NCBI GenBank assembly: GCA_900550865.1 | Contig: URTM01000030.1 | Location: 1-32,833 of the forward strand | DNA length: 32,833 nucleotides | From: an uncultured Dorea sp. | Lineage (GTDB): Bacteria; Bacillota; Clostridia; Lachnospirales; Lachnospiraceae | Direction: 5' to 3' | Shown here: one piece after another, positions 23,274 to 31,249 of the stretch | Layout: every line of letters starts with the position of its first letter | How positions within the stretch are numbered: the stretch's first letter is position 1 | Translations under genes and position numbers: made by a program | The notes under the pieces: model-generated | Databases searched by the model: none | Seen by the model: the letters and a program-made list of their open reading frames with translations, nothing else | Told to the model about the DNA's origin: nothing

Positions 23274-24222
23274 AAGAATACAAGAACCTTTCCAAATTAT
23301 CATTCAATGAAAATTCATCTCTGTCAAGCACCTTTACTGCTGTCTCATGCCCTTTCAGCCTGTAAAATCTATGTTCAAGTCTTTGTGCCATTTCCCCGAC
23401 ACTTTTATATCCAATCTCATAAGCATCCGGAACCACCAGCCCATGGATATTTCCATTATCTAATAACACTATCGACTTTACACTGCTCCCAATGCCATAT
23501 ATATCCGCTCCCTGATATGAATTTTCTTCTGACTGTTCACCTAATTCTTCCAATGCCTGAGTATCCAGAACCACAATGGCATCTACCTTGTCTTTTTTAC
23601 TCACTTTTTCGCAGATATTCTGTTCCTTTTTCCGGTAACAATACCAGCTGATCTGACTTTTCGTATCTTTCAGCGAATCCTTTAATCCCTGAATTGCATC
23701 CTCATCTGATTTTGATCCCTTCCAGTTTGCAACAACTCCGATTTTCTGCGTTTTCTCTCTGATCTGCTTTCCAAGTTCCGTACCAATCTTATAATAATCC
23801 GGTCCAATTACCGGATTACCGGAACTTTCACCAGCTTCTTCGGAATATACATCCTCCATGATCAGTGTGTACGGAATCTTGGCACACTGCTTTTTTAACA
23901 TGTCTTTTGTACTGCTTCCCGGTGCCGGACATATGATAAATGCATCTATATCATTATGCTTCTGTTCTTCTATAATTTCTTTTTCCACTCCTGCATTTTC
24001 AATTTCATCTGTATTACAGATAATCATATGAAGGTTATTTATTTTTGCCGACTGCTTCATACCTTTAATCAGCGAATTCCACCTGTTATCTCCTGATTCC
24101 GGAAGAATTACCGCCACTCGTTTTTCCGGTACATCCCGGTCAAAAATCTTCCATACAAAAAATAATGTCAGTATCAGCAGAATACTCTCCAGTATCAGGA
24201 ATGTAATTTTATTCTTTTTCAT
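23266..24222 (-). CDS. Membrane-anchored sugar-binding domain protein, likely kinase sensor partner
   Basis: A 318-residue protein with an uncleaved-looking N-terminal membrane helix (about 7-26, ITFLILESILLILTLFFVW) and no lipobox cysteine, followed by an extracytoplasmic type I periplasmic-binding domain (VAVILPESGDNRWNSLIKGM, DAFIICPAPGSS, VIGPDYYKIGTELG, KIGVVANWKG). It is divergent from classical sugar-binding proteins. The start overlaps the end of the histidine kinase gene by 14 nt, with AGGAGGG in the kinase's last codons. Tethered binding proteins coupled this way to LytS/YesM kinases are known sensors, for example XylFII with LytS in Clostridium. I infer that this protein presents sugar to the kinase; the ligand is not determined. 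Confidence 0.8.
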   Translation of the reverse strand: MKKNKITFLILESILLILTLFFVWKIFDRDVPEKRVAVILPESGDNRWNSLIKGMKQSAKINNLHMIICNTDEIENAGVEKEIIEEQKHNDIDAFIICPAPGSSTKDMLKKQCAKIPYTLIMEDVYSEEAGESSGNPVIGPDYYKIGTELGKQIREKTQKIGVVANWKGSKSDEDAIQGLKDSLKDTKSQISWYCYRKKEQNICEKVSKKDKVDAIVVLDTQALEELGEQSEENSYQGADIYGIGSSVKSIVLLDNGNIHGLVVPDAYEIGYKSVGEMAQRLEHRFYRLKGHETAVKVLDRDEFSLNDNLERFLYSYE

Positions 24223-26074
24223 CTACATCCCTCCTCTGTACATATTTCTGCATCTCCAGTTGTTCCGCATTCTCTTTCGTATACGGAATTGCCGGTATAT
24301 GGATAACAACTTTGGTTCCCTCGTCCGGTTCACTATATATCGCCAGGCCATATTTTTGCCCAAACATCAGCTTAATTCTGGAATGTACATTGATCACACC
24401 AACACCGGAACCGTGCTTTGGAACTTTGTTGTTGTCTGTCAGGATATTTTCCAGAACTTCCTTCCGCATCCCCATTCCATTGTCTTCTATCGTAATGTAA
24501 ATATCATCATCCTTCTTTTCTCCCCGGACTGTAATCTTTCCTTCATCATCTTCATCCATATTTCCTACTCCGTAATAAATTGCATTTTCGAGAATTGGCT
24601 GAATGACTAGTTTTACAATGCAGTAATCTTCTATCTCTTTATCTGTCTGAAATTCCACCTGAAAACGTTCCTTATAACGCACAAGCTGGATATTCATATA
24701 GCTTCTACTGTGCTGAAGTTCATCTTTAACCGGAATGATCGTCTTTCCACGGGATAAACTGACTCTTAAAAGCTTCGCCAGTTCCGAGATCATAACAACA
24801 GCTTCTGCATTTTTCTGTGCTTCCACCATCCAAGTAATAGATTCCAGTGTATTATAGAGGAAATGTGGATTAATCTGACTTTGTAATGCATCCAGTTCAC
24901 TTTTTCTCCGTTCATTCTGCTGCCGGATAATTTCTTCCATAAGCTCCTCAATCTGTTCATACGATCTTTGGACCGAATAGCCCAAATGTCGTATCTCAGA
25001 AGAGCCTCCTATGTAAATATCCGTTTTTCCTCCTGCCTCATACGCCTTAACCGATTCATCCAGATTCCGGATCGGTTTGGATATTTTTCTGGAGATCAGC
25101 CGGTTTCCTTCCAGAAGCATCATCAGAAGAACCATGATTGTCGTAAAGATATAATATCTGAAATTATTAATCCTTGCAGTCTGCACGCTCTCCGGTACAA
25201 CTCCGATCAGTTTCCACCCTGTATAGGCAATATTGCCAACCACTACACTTTCTTTGTGTCCATCTGTTGTAATCTCATAAGTCCCCTCTTCATAACCTGC
25301 AGCCTGCAGACTATTTTCTTCAAACAAACCACGAGCCATCTCCGTCCTTCTCGGATGATAAATCATCTGTCCGTCACGGCTGATCATATAATAATAGATT
25401 CCTTCCGAAGAATCATTAATTTGCTTTAGGACATCTTCAATCACCGAATATTTCATATCTACAAGAAGGACTCCGCTCCCCGGAATTTCCCCGTCGTTTA
25501 TATCCACATAACGGCTCAGTGAAACAACCCAGTGATAACGATACAGACCATCTTCGTATAAATTTTGAATATGTGGAACAGAAAAATGTATATTTTCGAT
25601 TGCACTCTCAGCGTTCTTATACCAGTCCTGACCTTTTACATCTATATTTTCTTTTTCAACAGCAACCGGTTCCGAAGCGATCAATCGGCCTCCATCTCCA
25701 TATAATGCCAGACTCTCTATCTTATCCGAGTTCACTTCGTACAACAAACTGAACTGTTCAGCAAATTTTCCGCTGGAGATATCAAATTCCTGAACAATAT
25801 TATAATTTGCCGCATTAAAAATCTGCCGGATATCCAACAAGTCTGAATTCACCCGGTCTACCGTACTTTCTACCGTTGCCTCTGTATTCGATACTGCCAT
25901 CTTATTAATCGCAAGCTTAAACCTGTGATACAAAAGAAATCCCATAATTACAATCGTAACAAGTGTAATCGCCATAAGAACAGACATAATAATCGACTGT
26001 ATATTAAATACAATATTTCCTTTTGGATCTGAATCTCTTTTTCTGTTTTTCACTCTTTTTCCTGTTCCCTTCAT
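24209..26074 (-). CDS. YesM/LytS-type sensor histidine kinase
   Basis: A 621-residue membrane kinase. One membrane helix (about 28-49), an extracellular sensor domain of dCACHE-like character (about 60-300), a second helix (about 306-322), a HAMP-like stretch (ISKPIRNLDESVKAYEAGG) and a coiled segment lead to the His_kinase domain. The phosphorylated residue should be H404 in QINPHFLYNTLES. The ATP-binding domain has VIQPILENAIYYGV, EDNGMGM and GSGVGVINVHSRI. It follows the regulator gene by 13 nt and is followed by two binding proteins, so it probably senses sugar via them. Start: the ATG at 26074 has no clear ribosome site, while a GTG at 26053 follows AGGAAAAAGA; the true start may be either. 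Confidence 0.92.
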   Translation of the reverse strand: MKGTGKRVKNRKRDSDPKGNIVFNIQSIIMSVLMAITLVTIVIMGFLLYHRFKLAINKMAVSNTEATVESTVDRVNSDLLDIRQIFNAANYNIVQEFDISSGKFAEQFSLLYEVNSDKIESLALYGDGGRLIASEPVAVEKENIDVKGQDWYKNAESAIENIHFSVPHIQNLYEDGLYRYHWVVSLSRYVDINDGEIPGSGVLLVDMKYSVIEDVLKQINDSSEGIYYYMISRDGQMIYHPRRTEMARGLFEENSLQAAGYEEGTYEITTDGHKESVVVGNIAYTGWKLIGVVPESVQTARINNFRYYIFTTIMVLLMMLLEGNRLISRKISKPIRNLDESVKAYEAGGKTDIYIGGSSEIRHLGYSVQRSYEQIEELMEEIIRQQNERRKSELDALQSQINPHFLYNTLESITWMVEAQKNAEAVVMISELAKLLRVSLSRGKTIIPVKDELQHSRSYMNIQLVRYKERFQVEFQTDKEIEDYCIVKLVIQPILENAIYYGVGNMDEDDEGKITVRGEKKDDDIYITIEDNGMGMRKEVLENILTDNNKVPKHGSGVGVINVHSRIKLMFGQKYGLAIYSEPDEGTKVVIHIPAIPYTKENAEQLEMQKYVQRRDVDEKE

Positions 26075-26087
26075 ACGGATTACTTAT

Positions 26088-27686
26088 TTACTTTACAGAT
26101 GTTCTGTACTTCGAAGGGGATACCCCGAATTTCTTTTTAAATACATAGCTAAAATAATTGGCATCCAGATAGCCTACTTTTTCTGCTATTGTATAACTTT
26201 TCTCATCTGTATTCAATATCAGCTCTGCCGCAATATCCATTCTGTAATCTGTCAGATAAGAGATAAACGATTTCCCCACCTCTTTTTTGAATACAGAAGA
26301 AAAATAAGAATTCGACACACCAAGAACTGCACATACTTCATCCAATGATATATCCGCTTCCATATATCTTTCTTTCACAATGTTCTGTGCTTCCACAATG
26401 AGCCGTCTGGCAGAACTATTTCTGGCACACTTAAGCCTTTCACTGATTGTTTCTGCCATCTGCACAATCCAGGCTGTCAGTGAACTTTCATCCATCTGCG
26501 ATACTTTTTCATAAATATTCTGCATATTACCGGATATTTTATTGAAATCCAGTGAATTATCTGTACAAAACTTAAAAAATCCACTGACGATCTCCAGTGT
26601 AGCAAGATTATACTGACTCATGGTCTCTGTATTTTTATGAAGTGTTTCCATCTCCTTATATGCTGCTCTTTTTATCTCTTCCGAATCACCTATACGGATC
26701 GCACGAAACAGCTTCTGCATCCTTGTCTCTTCCGACTGAACCGGTTTTATCTGTTCTTTTGGAACAATCTCTCCAATATTAATTGCCCGTTTTGTTCCAT
26801 ATAAAACTCTGTAAGAGACAGCTTCTCTTGCACGCTCATAAGAAAGACTGATCTCATACAGGTCGTCACACACGGTTCCGATCCCCGCCGTAACAACTGC
26901 TCCCATGATACGGTACGCCCACCGGCAGAATCTGTCACAGGCATCCGTTATCTGGGCAATCTTATCTTCCGAATCCAGTTCCAGAATCAGCAGTGTATTT
27001 CCCATATATATAAATTCCCGGCAGTTCCACTGATCCATCAGTCTCTGCCTGATCTCCCTTTCTACCGACATTGACAGTAGCAGTGGATTCATTCCCTCCG
27101 GCACATGATTTTCCGATGTGTGGAAGATTACACAACAGAAAAGAGGTCCCTTCATATCTACCTGATATGCCTGCAAAAATCTTTCATAGTTATGTTTTTC
27201 TACTCTTCCTTCAATTAATGAAATAAAAAAATTAGACTGTAATTTCGGAAGTACCTCCTGAAAATAATCATTTAATTTTTTTACATTCAGCTTTTCTTCT
27301 CGTTCTCTGTCCAGAGTATGTTTTAGATTTGTCAGGCTTTCCGACAGCTCTGTTGCATTGATCGGTTTAAGCATATACTCCTTGATTTCCAGATGCACTG
27401 CTTCTTTTGCATATTCAAACTCATCAAATCCCGTGCAAAGCATGATGTAAATATTCGGATACTCTTGATTCAGCCTTCTGGATAACTCTAATCCATCCAT
27501 ATAAGGCATCTTAATATCTGTCAACACTACATCCGGCTGGAGTTTCTCTACCAGTTCCAGCGCTTTCACCCCATTTGTCGCACTGCCTGCCACTTCAAAC
27601 CCAAGATCATTCCAATGAATTTTTCTTTCTATAATATCGATCACTTCTGCTTCATCATCTACGAGCATCACTTTATATCGTTCCAT
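26088..27686 (-). CDS. YesN-type response regulator with AraC DNA-binding domain
   Basis: A 532-residue cytoplasmic regulator. The receiver domain starts KVMLVDDEAEVIDII, with the phospho-acceptor D57 in VVLTDIKMPYMDG and the conserved Lys in EYMLKPINATE. A long middle region (about 135-420) of the kind seen in YesN proteins follows. Two AraC-type helix-turn-helix motifs end the protein, including DISLDEVCAVLGVSNSYFS and YTIAEKVGYLDANYFSYVFK with the typical KKFGVSPSKYR. It is the first gene of the operon; AAGGGG lies upstream of the ATG and an extended -10 promoter is visible. It faces the mgl operon's terminator, so its likely targets are the mgl promoter and its own promoter; this is inference. 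Confidence 0.93.
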   Translation of the reverse strand: MERYKVMLVDDEAEVIDIIERKIHWNDLGFEVAGSATNGVKALELVEKLQPDVVLTDIKMPYMDGLELSRRLNQEYPNIYIMLCTGFDEFEYAKEAVHLEIKEYMLKPINATELSESLTNLKHTLDREREEKLNVKKLNDYFQEVLPKLQSNFFISLIEGRVEKHNYERFLQAYQVDMKGPLFCCVIFHTSENHVPEGMNPLLLSMSVEREIRQRLMDQWNCREFIYMGNTLLILELDSEDKIAQITDACDRFCRWAYRIMGAVVTAGIGTVCDDLYEISLSYERAREAVSYRVLYGTKRAINIGEIVPKEQIKPVQSEETRMQKLFRAIRIGDSEEIKRAAYKEMETLHKNTETMSQYNLATLEIVSGFFKFCTDNSLDFNKISGNMQNIYEKVSQMDESSLTAWIVQMAETISERLKCARNSSARRLIVEAQNIVKERYMEADISLDEVCAVLGVSNSYFSSVFKKEVGKSFISYLTDYRMDIAAELILNTDEKSYTIAEKVGYLDANYFSYVFKKKFGVSPSKYRTSVK

Positions 27687-27728
27687 CTTTTTCCCCTTTT
27701 GTTATGGCCACCATACATCCTTTCATCC

Positions 27729-27737
27729 ATTATAACA
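27729..27737 (-). promoter_or_regulatory. Extended -10 promoter of the two-component operon
   Basis: The minus strand reads TGTTATAAT, an extended -10 (TGn-TATAAT), 43 nt upstream of the response regulator ATG. No good -35 is seen 16-18 nt upstream, which fits an extended -10 or activator-dependent promoter. The rest of the 254-nt gap holds the mgl terminator. Confidence 0.55.
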
Positions 27738-27859
27738 AAATTATGTCTCTTAGAGCATATTTATATCTACAAAATCTGCCGCCACCGGAAGCTGCATTCG
27801 AACACATTATGCTGCCTGAATTTGCCTCTGGAAACTCCTTACGACGCATGGTGATGAAA

Positions 27860-27898
27860 AAACCGCCTTTTTCATCTTTCCGACGAGCAAGGCGGTTT
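27860..27898 (-). terminator. Rho-independent terminator of the mgl operon
   Basis: AAACCGCCTT (27860-27869) and AAGGCGGTTT (27889-27898) are perfect 10-bp arms. On the minus strand the GC-rich stem is followed by six T in total, 42 nt past the mglC stop codon. Confidence 0.88.
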
Positions 27899-27940
27899 AC
27901 TTCTCTTTTGTATTAACCTGTACAAACAGTCTTTTATTAA

Positions 27941-29593
27941 TTATTTCTTCTGCACATATTTCAGACAGTCAAGTGTTACCGCTGCCAGAATAATGATACC
28001 TTCAAAGATAAACTGAAGGTTTGTATCAATACCAAGAACCGTTAAAGAATATGTCAGGGATGTAAAGATCAGTACACCGGTTACAACTCCTGAAATCTTA
28101 CCGATACCACCGGTAAATGATACACCACCTACTACACAGGCAGCAATGGCATCCATATCCCAGCCCTGTCCATAAGCCGCACTACCGGATCCAACCATTC
28201 GTACGCATTCAAGCCACGAACCGAATCCATAAAGAATACCTGCCAGAATAAATGCTCCCATTGTTACTTTGAATACCGAAATTCCTGATACTGCTGCCGC
28301 CTCCGGATTTCCACCAACCGCATACAGATTCTTTCCAAATGTTGTCTTATTCCAGATAAACCATACAACAGCAATTGCAACTACTGCCCATAAAATGATC
28401 ATCGGGAAACGTCCCGCCTGCGGAATAAAAATAGTTGGAATCGTCGGATCGATCGCTCCAAAGGATACTCCCTTTGTCGCATATGTAACAAGACCAAAGA
28501 TGATCAACATATTTGCCATTGTTGAAATAAACGGATGCATCTTAAATCTTGCCATAAAAAATCCGGCTGTCATTGCAAATACAGTTGTAAGAAGTATACA
28601 TACACATAATGCTAATATAGCTCTTGATACTGGTGCCATACTCGAAAAATCAAAAATATGTCCAAACACCGTACCTGTATTAATCCCATTATGCATAATA
28701 ATGGTTGCTGTAACCATACCCATACCAACCATACGTCCTACCGAAAGATCTGTACCAGTCAAAAGAATCAATCCGGCAACACCAAGTGCAAGGAACATTC
28801 GCGGTGAAGCCTGCTGCAGGATGTTCAGAATGTTTGTGGCTGTAAAAAGCTGTGTATTTTTTACGATTGGTGTGATAATACACAATGCAATAAAGATCAG
28901 GATAATTACAATATACAGACCATTCTTATACAAGAACTGTGTCATATTAAATGTATATTTGTAATTTTCAAAATTCTGTGCCTGTTTCTGTGCAAATGTA
29001 TATTTTGACATCCGCAGAAGATCGATCAGATGGAACTTATGCATGAATGCATCATGTCTTCTGTCCTTGATCTCCTGAATTCTGGACTCATGTGCCATCT
29101 GTGCATCATACAGCTTATTCTTGTAAGTATATTTTTCTGCTTTGATATCTTCTGCATCTTTCAGGCTGGCAACTGCCTTTTTATGTTCTTCCTGCAGATC
29201 TGCTTTTAACTTTTCAAACTTACTGTTCTCTGCTTTTTTCTCTGCTTCGCAGCTCTTTGCAACAACGTCATAATATTCACTGTTATAATGTTTGGAAAGA
29301 TAACCTTCTGCATCTGCGATCAGTTTTGCAATCTGCTGTTTATTTGCATTTTCTGTTGCTTTTGCCTTCTCCAGGTTTTTCTTACATTCCTCGATAATCT
29401 TATTCTGTTGTTCTTTTGTCAGGTTCTTATTCTCTTTCGCTATTGCGATCTGATTCTTTAAACTGTTTACTTTGTCAGATCCATCTACCCGCAATGCATC
29501 GATCTGATCCTGTATTTTTCCGACATATTCGTCAATCGGTTTCAAAAGCTTTGCTTCTTCTTCAGCCGAAATAATAATGCTTTTTTCTGCCAT
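27941..29593 (-). CDS. mglC: Mgl-type sugar ABC transporter permease with coiled-coil N-terminal extension
   Basis: A protein of about 550 residues, far longer than E. coli MglC (about 336). The C-terminal 325 residues are a normal permease with about ten membrane segments, including GLILLTGTDLSVGRMVGMGM, YAVGGNPEAAAVSGI, AACVVGGVSFTGGIG and the first helix around YIVIILIFIALCIITPIV. The first 200 residues are soluble, charged and strongly coiled-coil (KNKNLTKEQQNKIIEECKKN, AKLIADAEGYLSKH, EEHKKAVASLKDAED) and should lie in the cytoplasm before the first membrane helix. This is not a frameshift product: the frame and codon style run on without a break. Start: TTG at 29599 opens the frame; the ATG at 29593 is preceded by GAGGGG and is preferred. 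It lies 18 nt after mglA. Confidence 0.9.
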   Translation of the reverse strand: MAEKSIIISAEEEAKLLKPIDEYVGKIQDQIDALRVDGSDKVNSLKNQIAIAKENKNLTKEQQNKIIEECKKNLEKAKATENANKQQIAKLIADAEGYLSKHYNSEYYDVVAKSCEAEKKAENSKFEKLKADLQEEHKKAVASLKDAEDIKAEKYTYKNKLYDAQMAHESRIQEIKDRRHDAFMHKFHLIDLLRMSKYTFAQKQAQNFENYKYTFNMTQFLYKNGLYIVIILIFIALCIITPIVKNTQLFTATNILNILQQASPRMFLALGVAGLILLTGTDLSVGRMVGMGMVTATIIMHNGINTGTVFGHIFDFSSMAPVSRAILALCVCILLTTVFAMTAGFFMARFKMHPFISTMANMLIIFGLVTYATKGVSFGAIDPTIPTIFIPQAGRFPMIILWAVVAIAVVWFIWNKTTFGKNLYAVGGNPEAAAVSGISVFKVTMGAFILAGILYGFGSWLECVRMVGSGSAAYGQGWDMDAIAACVVGGVSFTGGIGKISGVVTGVLIFTSLTYSLTVLGIDTNLQFIFEGIIILAAVTLDCLKYVQKK

Positions 29594-29611
29594 ATCCAAT
29601 ACCCCTCTCTG

Positions 29612-31120
29612 TTACAAATATTTCGCACTGAGTCTCAATAATTCTTCCTGGTTCGTCTCTTTTGTATTTACAATTCCGGCCAGACGTCCATTAGACATGA
29701 CACCGATACGGTTCGTAATACCAAGAATCTCCGGCATCTCAGAAGAAACAACAATAATCGTTTTACCCTGTTTTGCCATATTGATGATCAGTTCATAAAT
29801 CTCATATTTCGCACCAACATCAATTCCTCGTGTCGGATCATCCATCATGAATACATTTGGCGAGCGTTCCAGCCATTTTCCAAAAATAACCTTCTGCTGG
29901 TTTCCTCCGGAAAGACTTGTGATCATATCATCCGGCCCCATACATTTTGTATGCATGATCTTAATCTCTTCTGCAGTTGCACGTACCATTCTGTCATTCG
30001 ACAGTATCCCGCCGTTCTTATAATGGTTCATGTTCGCGATGGTCGTGTTAAATGTAATATCACCTTTCAAGAACAGACCATTGGCTTTTCTTTCCTCGGT
30101 GATCAGCGCAAATCCATGATCCATTGCATCTCTCGGCGAGGAAAAGTTCATGATCTTTCCATCGTATATTACATTTCCTTCTGCTCTTGTACGGATTCCA
30201 AAGATTGTTTCCAGAAGTTCCGTACGTCCGGCACCAACCAGACCGTAAAATCCGAATATCTCTCCTTTGCGGATATCAAAGGATACATTCTGGATTTTTG
30301 GTGCGTATTTTGATGAAAGGTTCTGTACAGAGAGAATCTTCTCCCCAGGTTCATTGTCAACCGGTGGAAATCTGTTGTCCAGAGACCGACCAACCATTGC
30401 TGCTATCAATTCATTCATATCGGTATCTTTACACTCTTTTGTCATAACCAGACTTCCATCTCTGAGGACAGATATCTCATCACATATATTGAAAATCTCG
30501 TCCATCTTATGTGATATATAAATCAGCGAGATTCCCTGTGCTTTCAGCTGACGCATCATCTTGAAAAGCTTCTCAACCTCCGGCGCTGTCAGGGATGACG
30601 TAGGCTCATCCAGTACAATTACCTTGGAATGGTATGAAATAGCTTTTGCGATCTCACACATCTGCCGTTGAGACACCGACATCTTTTTCATCGGTTGTGT
30701 CAGATTCGCCGTGATTCCAAGCTGTCTGAACAGATTCGCGGTTTCTTTTTTCATTCTTCCTTCATCGACAATTCCAAAGGAATTCTTTGGATATCGTCCA
30801 AGGAACATGTTATCTACAACGCTTCTTTCAAGGCACTGGTTCAATTCCTGGTGCACCATTGCAACTCCGTTCTCCAGTGCATCTTTCGGTCCTGAGAAAT
30901 TTACTTCCCTGCCGTCTAATATAATCGTCCCCTCATCTTTCTGATAAGTACCAAAGAGACATTTCATCATTGTCGATTTTCCGGCACCGTTTTCACCCAT
31001 AAGTCCCATAATGGTCCCAGGTTTGACATTCAGGCTAATATGTTTCAGAACTTTGTTTCTACCGAATGACTTACTCATGCCATTGATCGATAAGATATAT
31101 TTATTCTTATCTTCTGCCAT
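29612..31120 (-). CDS. mglA: Sugar ABC transporter ATP-binding protein (two ATPase domains)
   Basis: A 502-residue protein of the MglA/RbsA type: two ATP-binding cassettes in one chain that power import by the permease. The first cassette has Walker A GENGAGKST (42-50), the signature-like MSVSQRQMCEIAKAI and Walker B VIVLDEPTSSL. The second has a degenerate Walker A (GLVGAGRTELL), LSGGNQQKV and VFMMDDPTRGID. This asymmetry is usual for the family. The length matches E. coli MglA (506). AAGGAAG precedes the ATG. It lies 129 nt after mglB, separated by two RNA hairpins, and 18 nt before mglC. The substrate range (galactose, methyl-galactoside, glucose) is inferred from the MglB-like binding protein upstream. 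Confidence 0.94.
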   Translation of the reverse strand: MAEDKNKYILSINGMSKSFGRNKVLKHISLNVKPGTIMGLMGENGAGKSTMMKCLFGTYQKDEGTIILDGREVNFSGPKDALENGVAMVHQELNQCLERSVVDNMFLGRYPKNSFGIVDEGRMKKETANLFRQLGITANLTQPMKKMSVSQRQMCEIAKAISYHSKVIVLDEPTSSLTAPEVEKLFKMMRQLKAQGISLIYISHKMDEIFNICDEISVLRDGSLVMTKECKDTDMNELIAAMVGRSLDNRFPPVDNEPGEKILSVQNLSSKYAPKIQNVSFDIRKGEIFGFYGLVGAGRTELLETIFGIRTRAEGNVIYDGKIMNFSSPRDAMDHGFALITEERKANGLFLKGDITFNTTIANMNHYKNGGILSNDRMVRATAEEIKIMHTKCMGPDDMITSLSGGNQQKVIFGKWLERSPNVFMMDDPTRGIDVGAKYEIYELIINMAKQGKTIIVVSSEMPEILGITNRIGVMSNGRLAGIVNTKETNQEELLRLSAKYL

Positions 31121-31144
31121 AACTCTGCTTCCTTTTCTTAATAC

Positions 31145-31171
31145 AGAGAACTTGCCACCGGCAACTTCTCT
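31145..31171 (-). other. Intergenic RNA hairpin 1 between mglB and mglA
   Basis: AGAGAA-C-TTGCC (31145-31156) pairs with GGCAA-C-TTCTCT (31160-31171), with one C-C mismatch and a 3-nt loop. No T-run follows on the minus strand, so it should not terminate. It lies just upstream of the mglA ribosome site. Confidence 0.55.
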
Positions 31172-31189
31172 TGCATACTTTGGTATGAA

Positions 31190-31217
31190 AGAAGGGTATC
31201 ATCTCTGACACCCCTCT
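31190..31217 (-). other. Intergenic RNA hairpin 2 after mglB
   Basis: AGAAGGGTATCA (31190-31201) pairs with TGACACCCCTCT (31206-31217) around a 4-nt loop: 12 pairs in RNA, two of them G-U. It lies 33 nt past the mglB stop with no T-run, typical of a stabiliser that raises binding-protein mRNA above that of the transporter genes. Confidence 0.65.
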
Positions 31218-31249
31218 GCGTTTCATTCATTTACCTTTTAACCAGTCTC

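Noticed and set aside
28269..28964. Long plus-strand open frame of 231 codons antisense to mglC
   Set aside because: It mirrors the hydrophobic permease codons, has no ribosome site and no family motifs. Minus-strand mglC is certain here.
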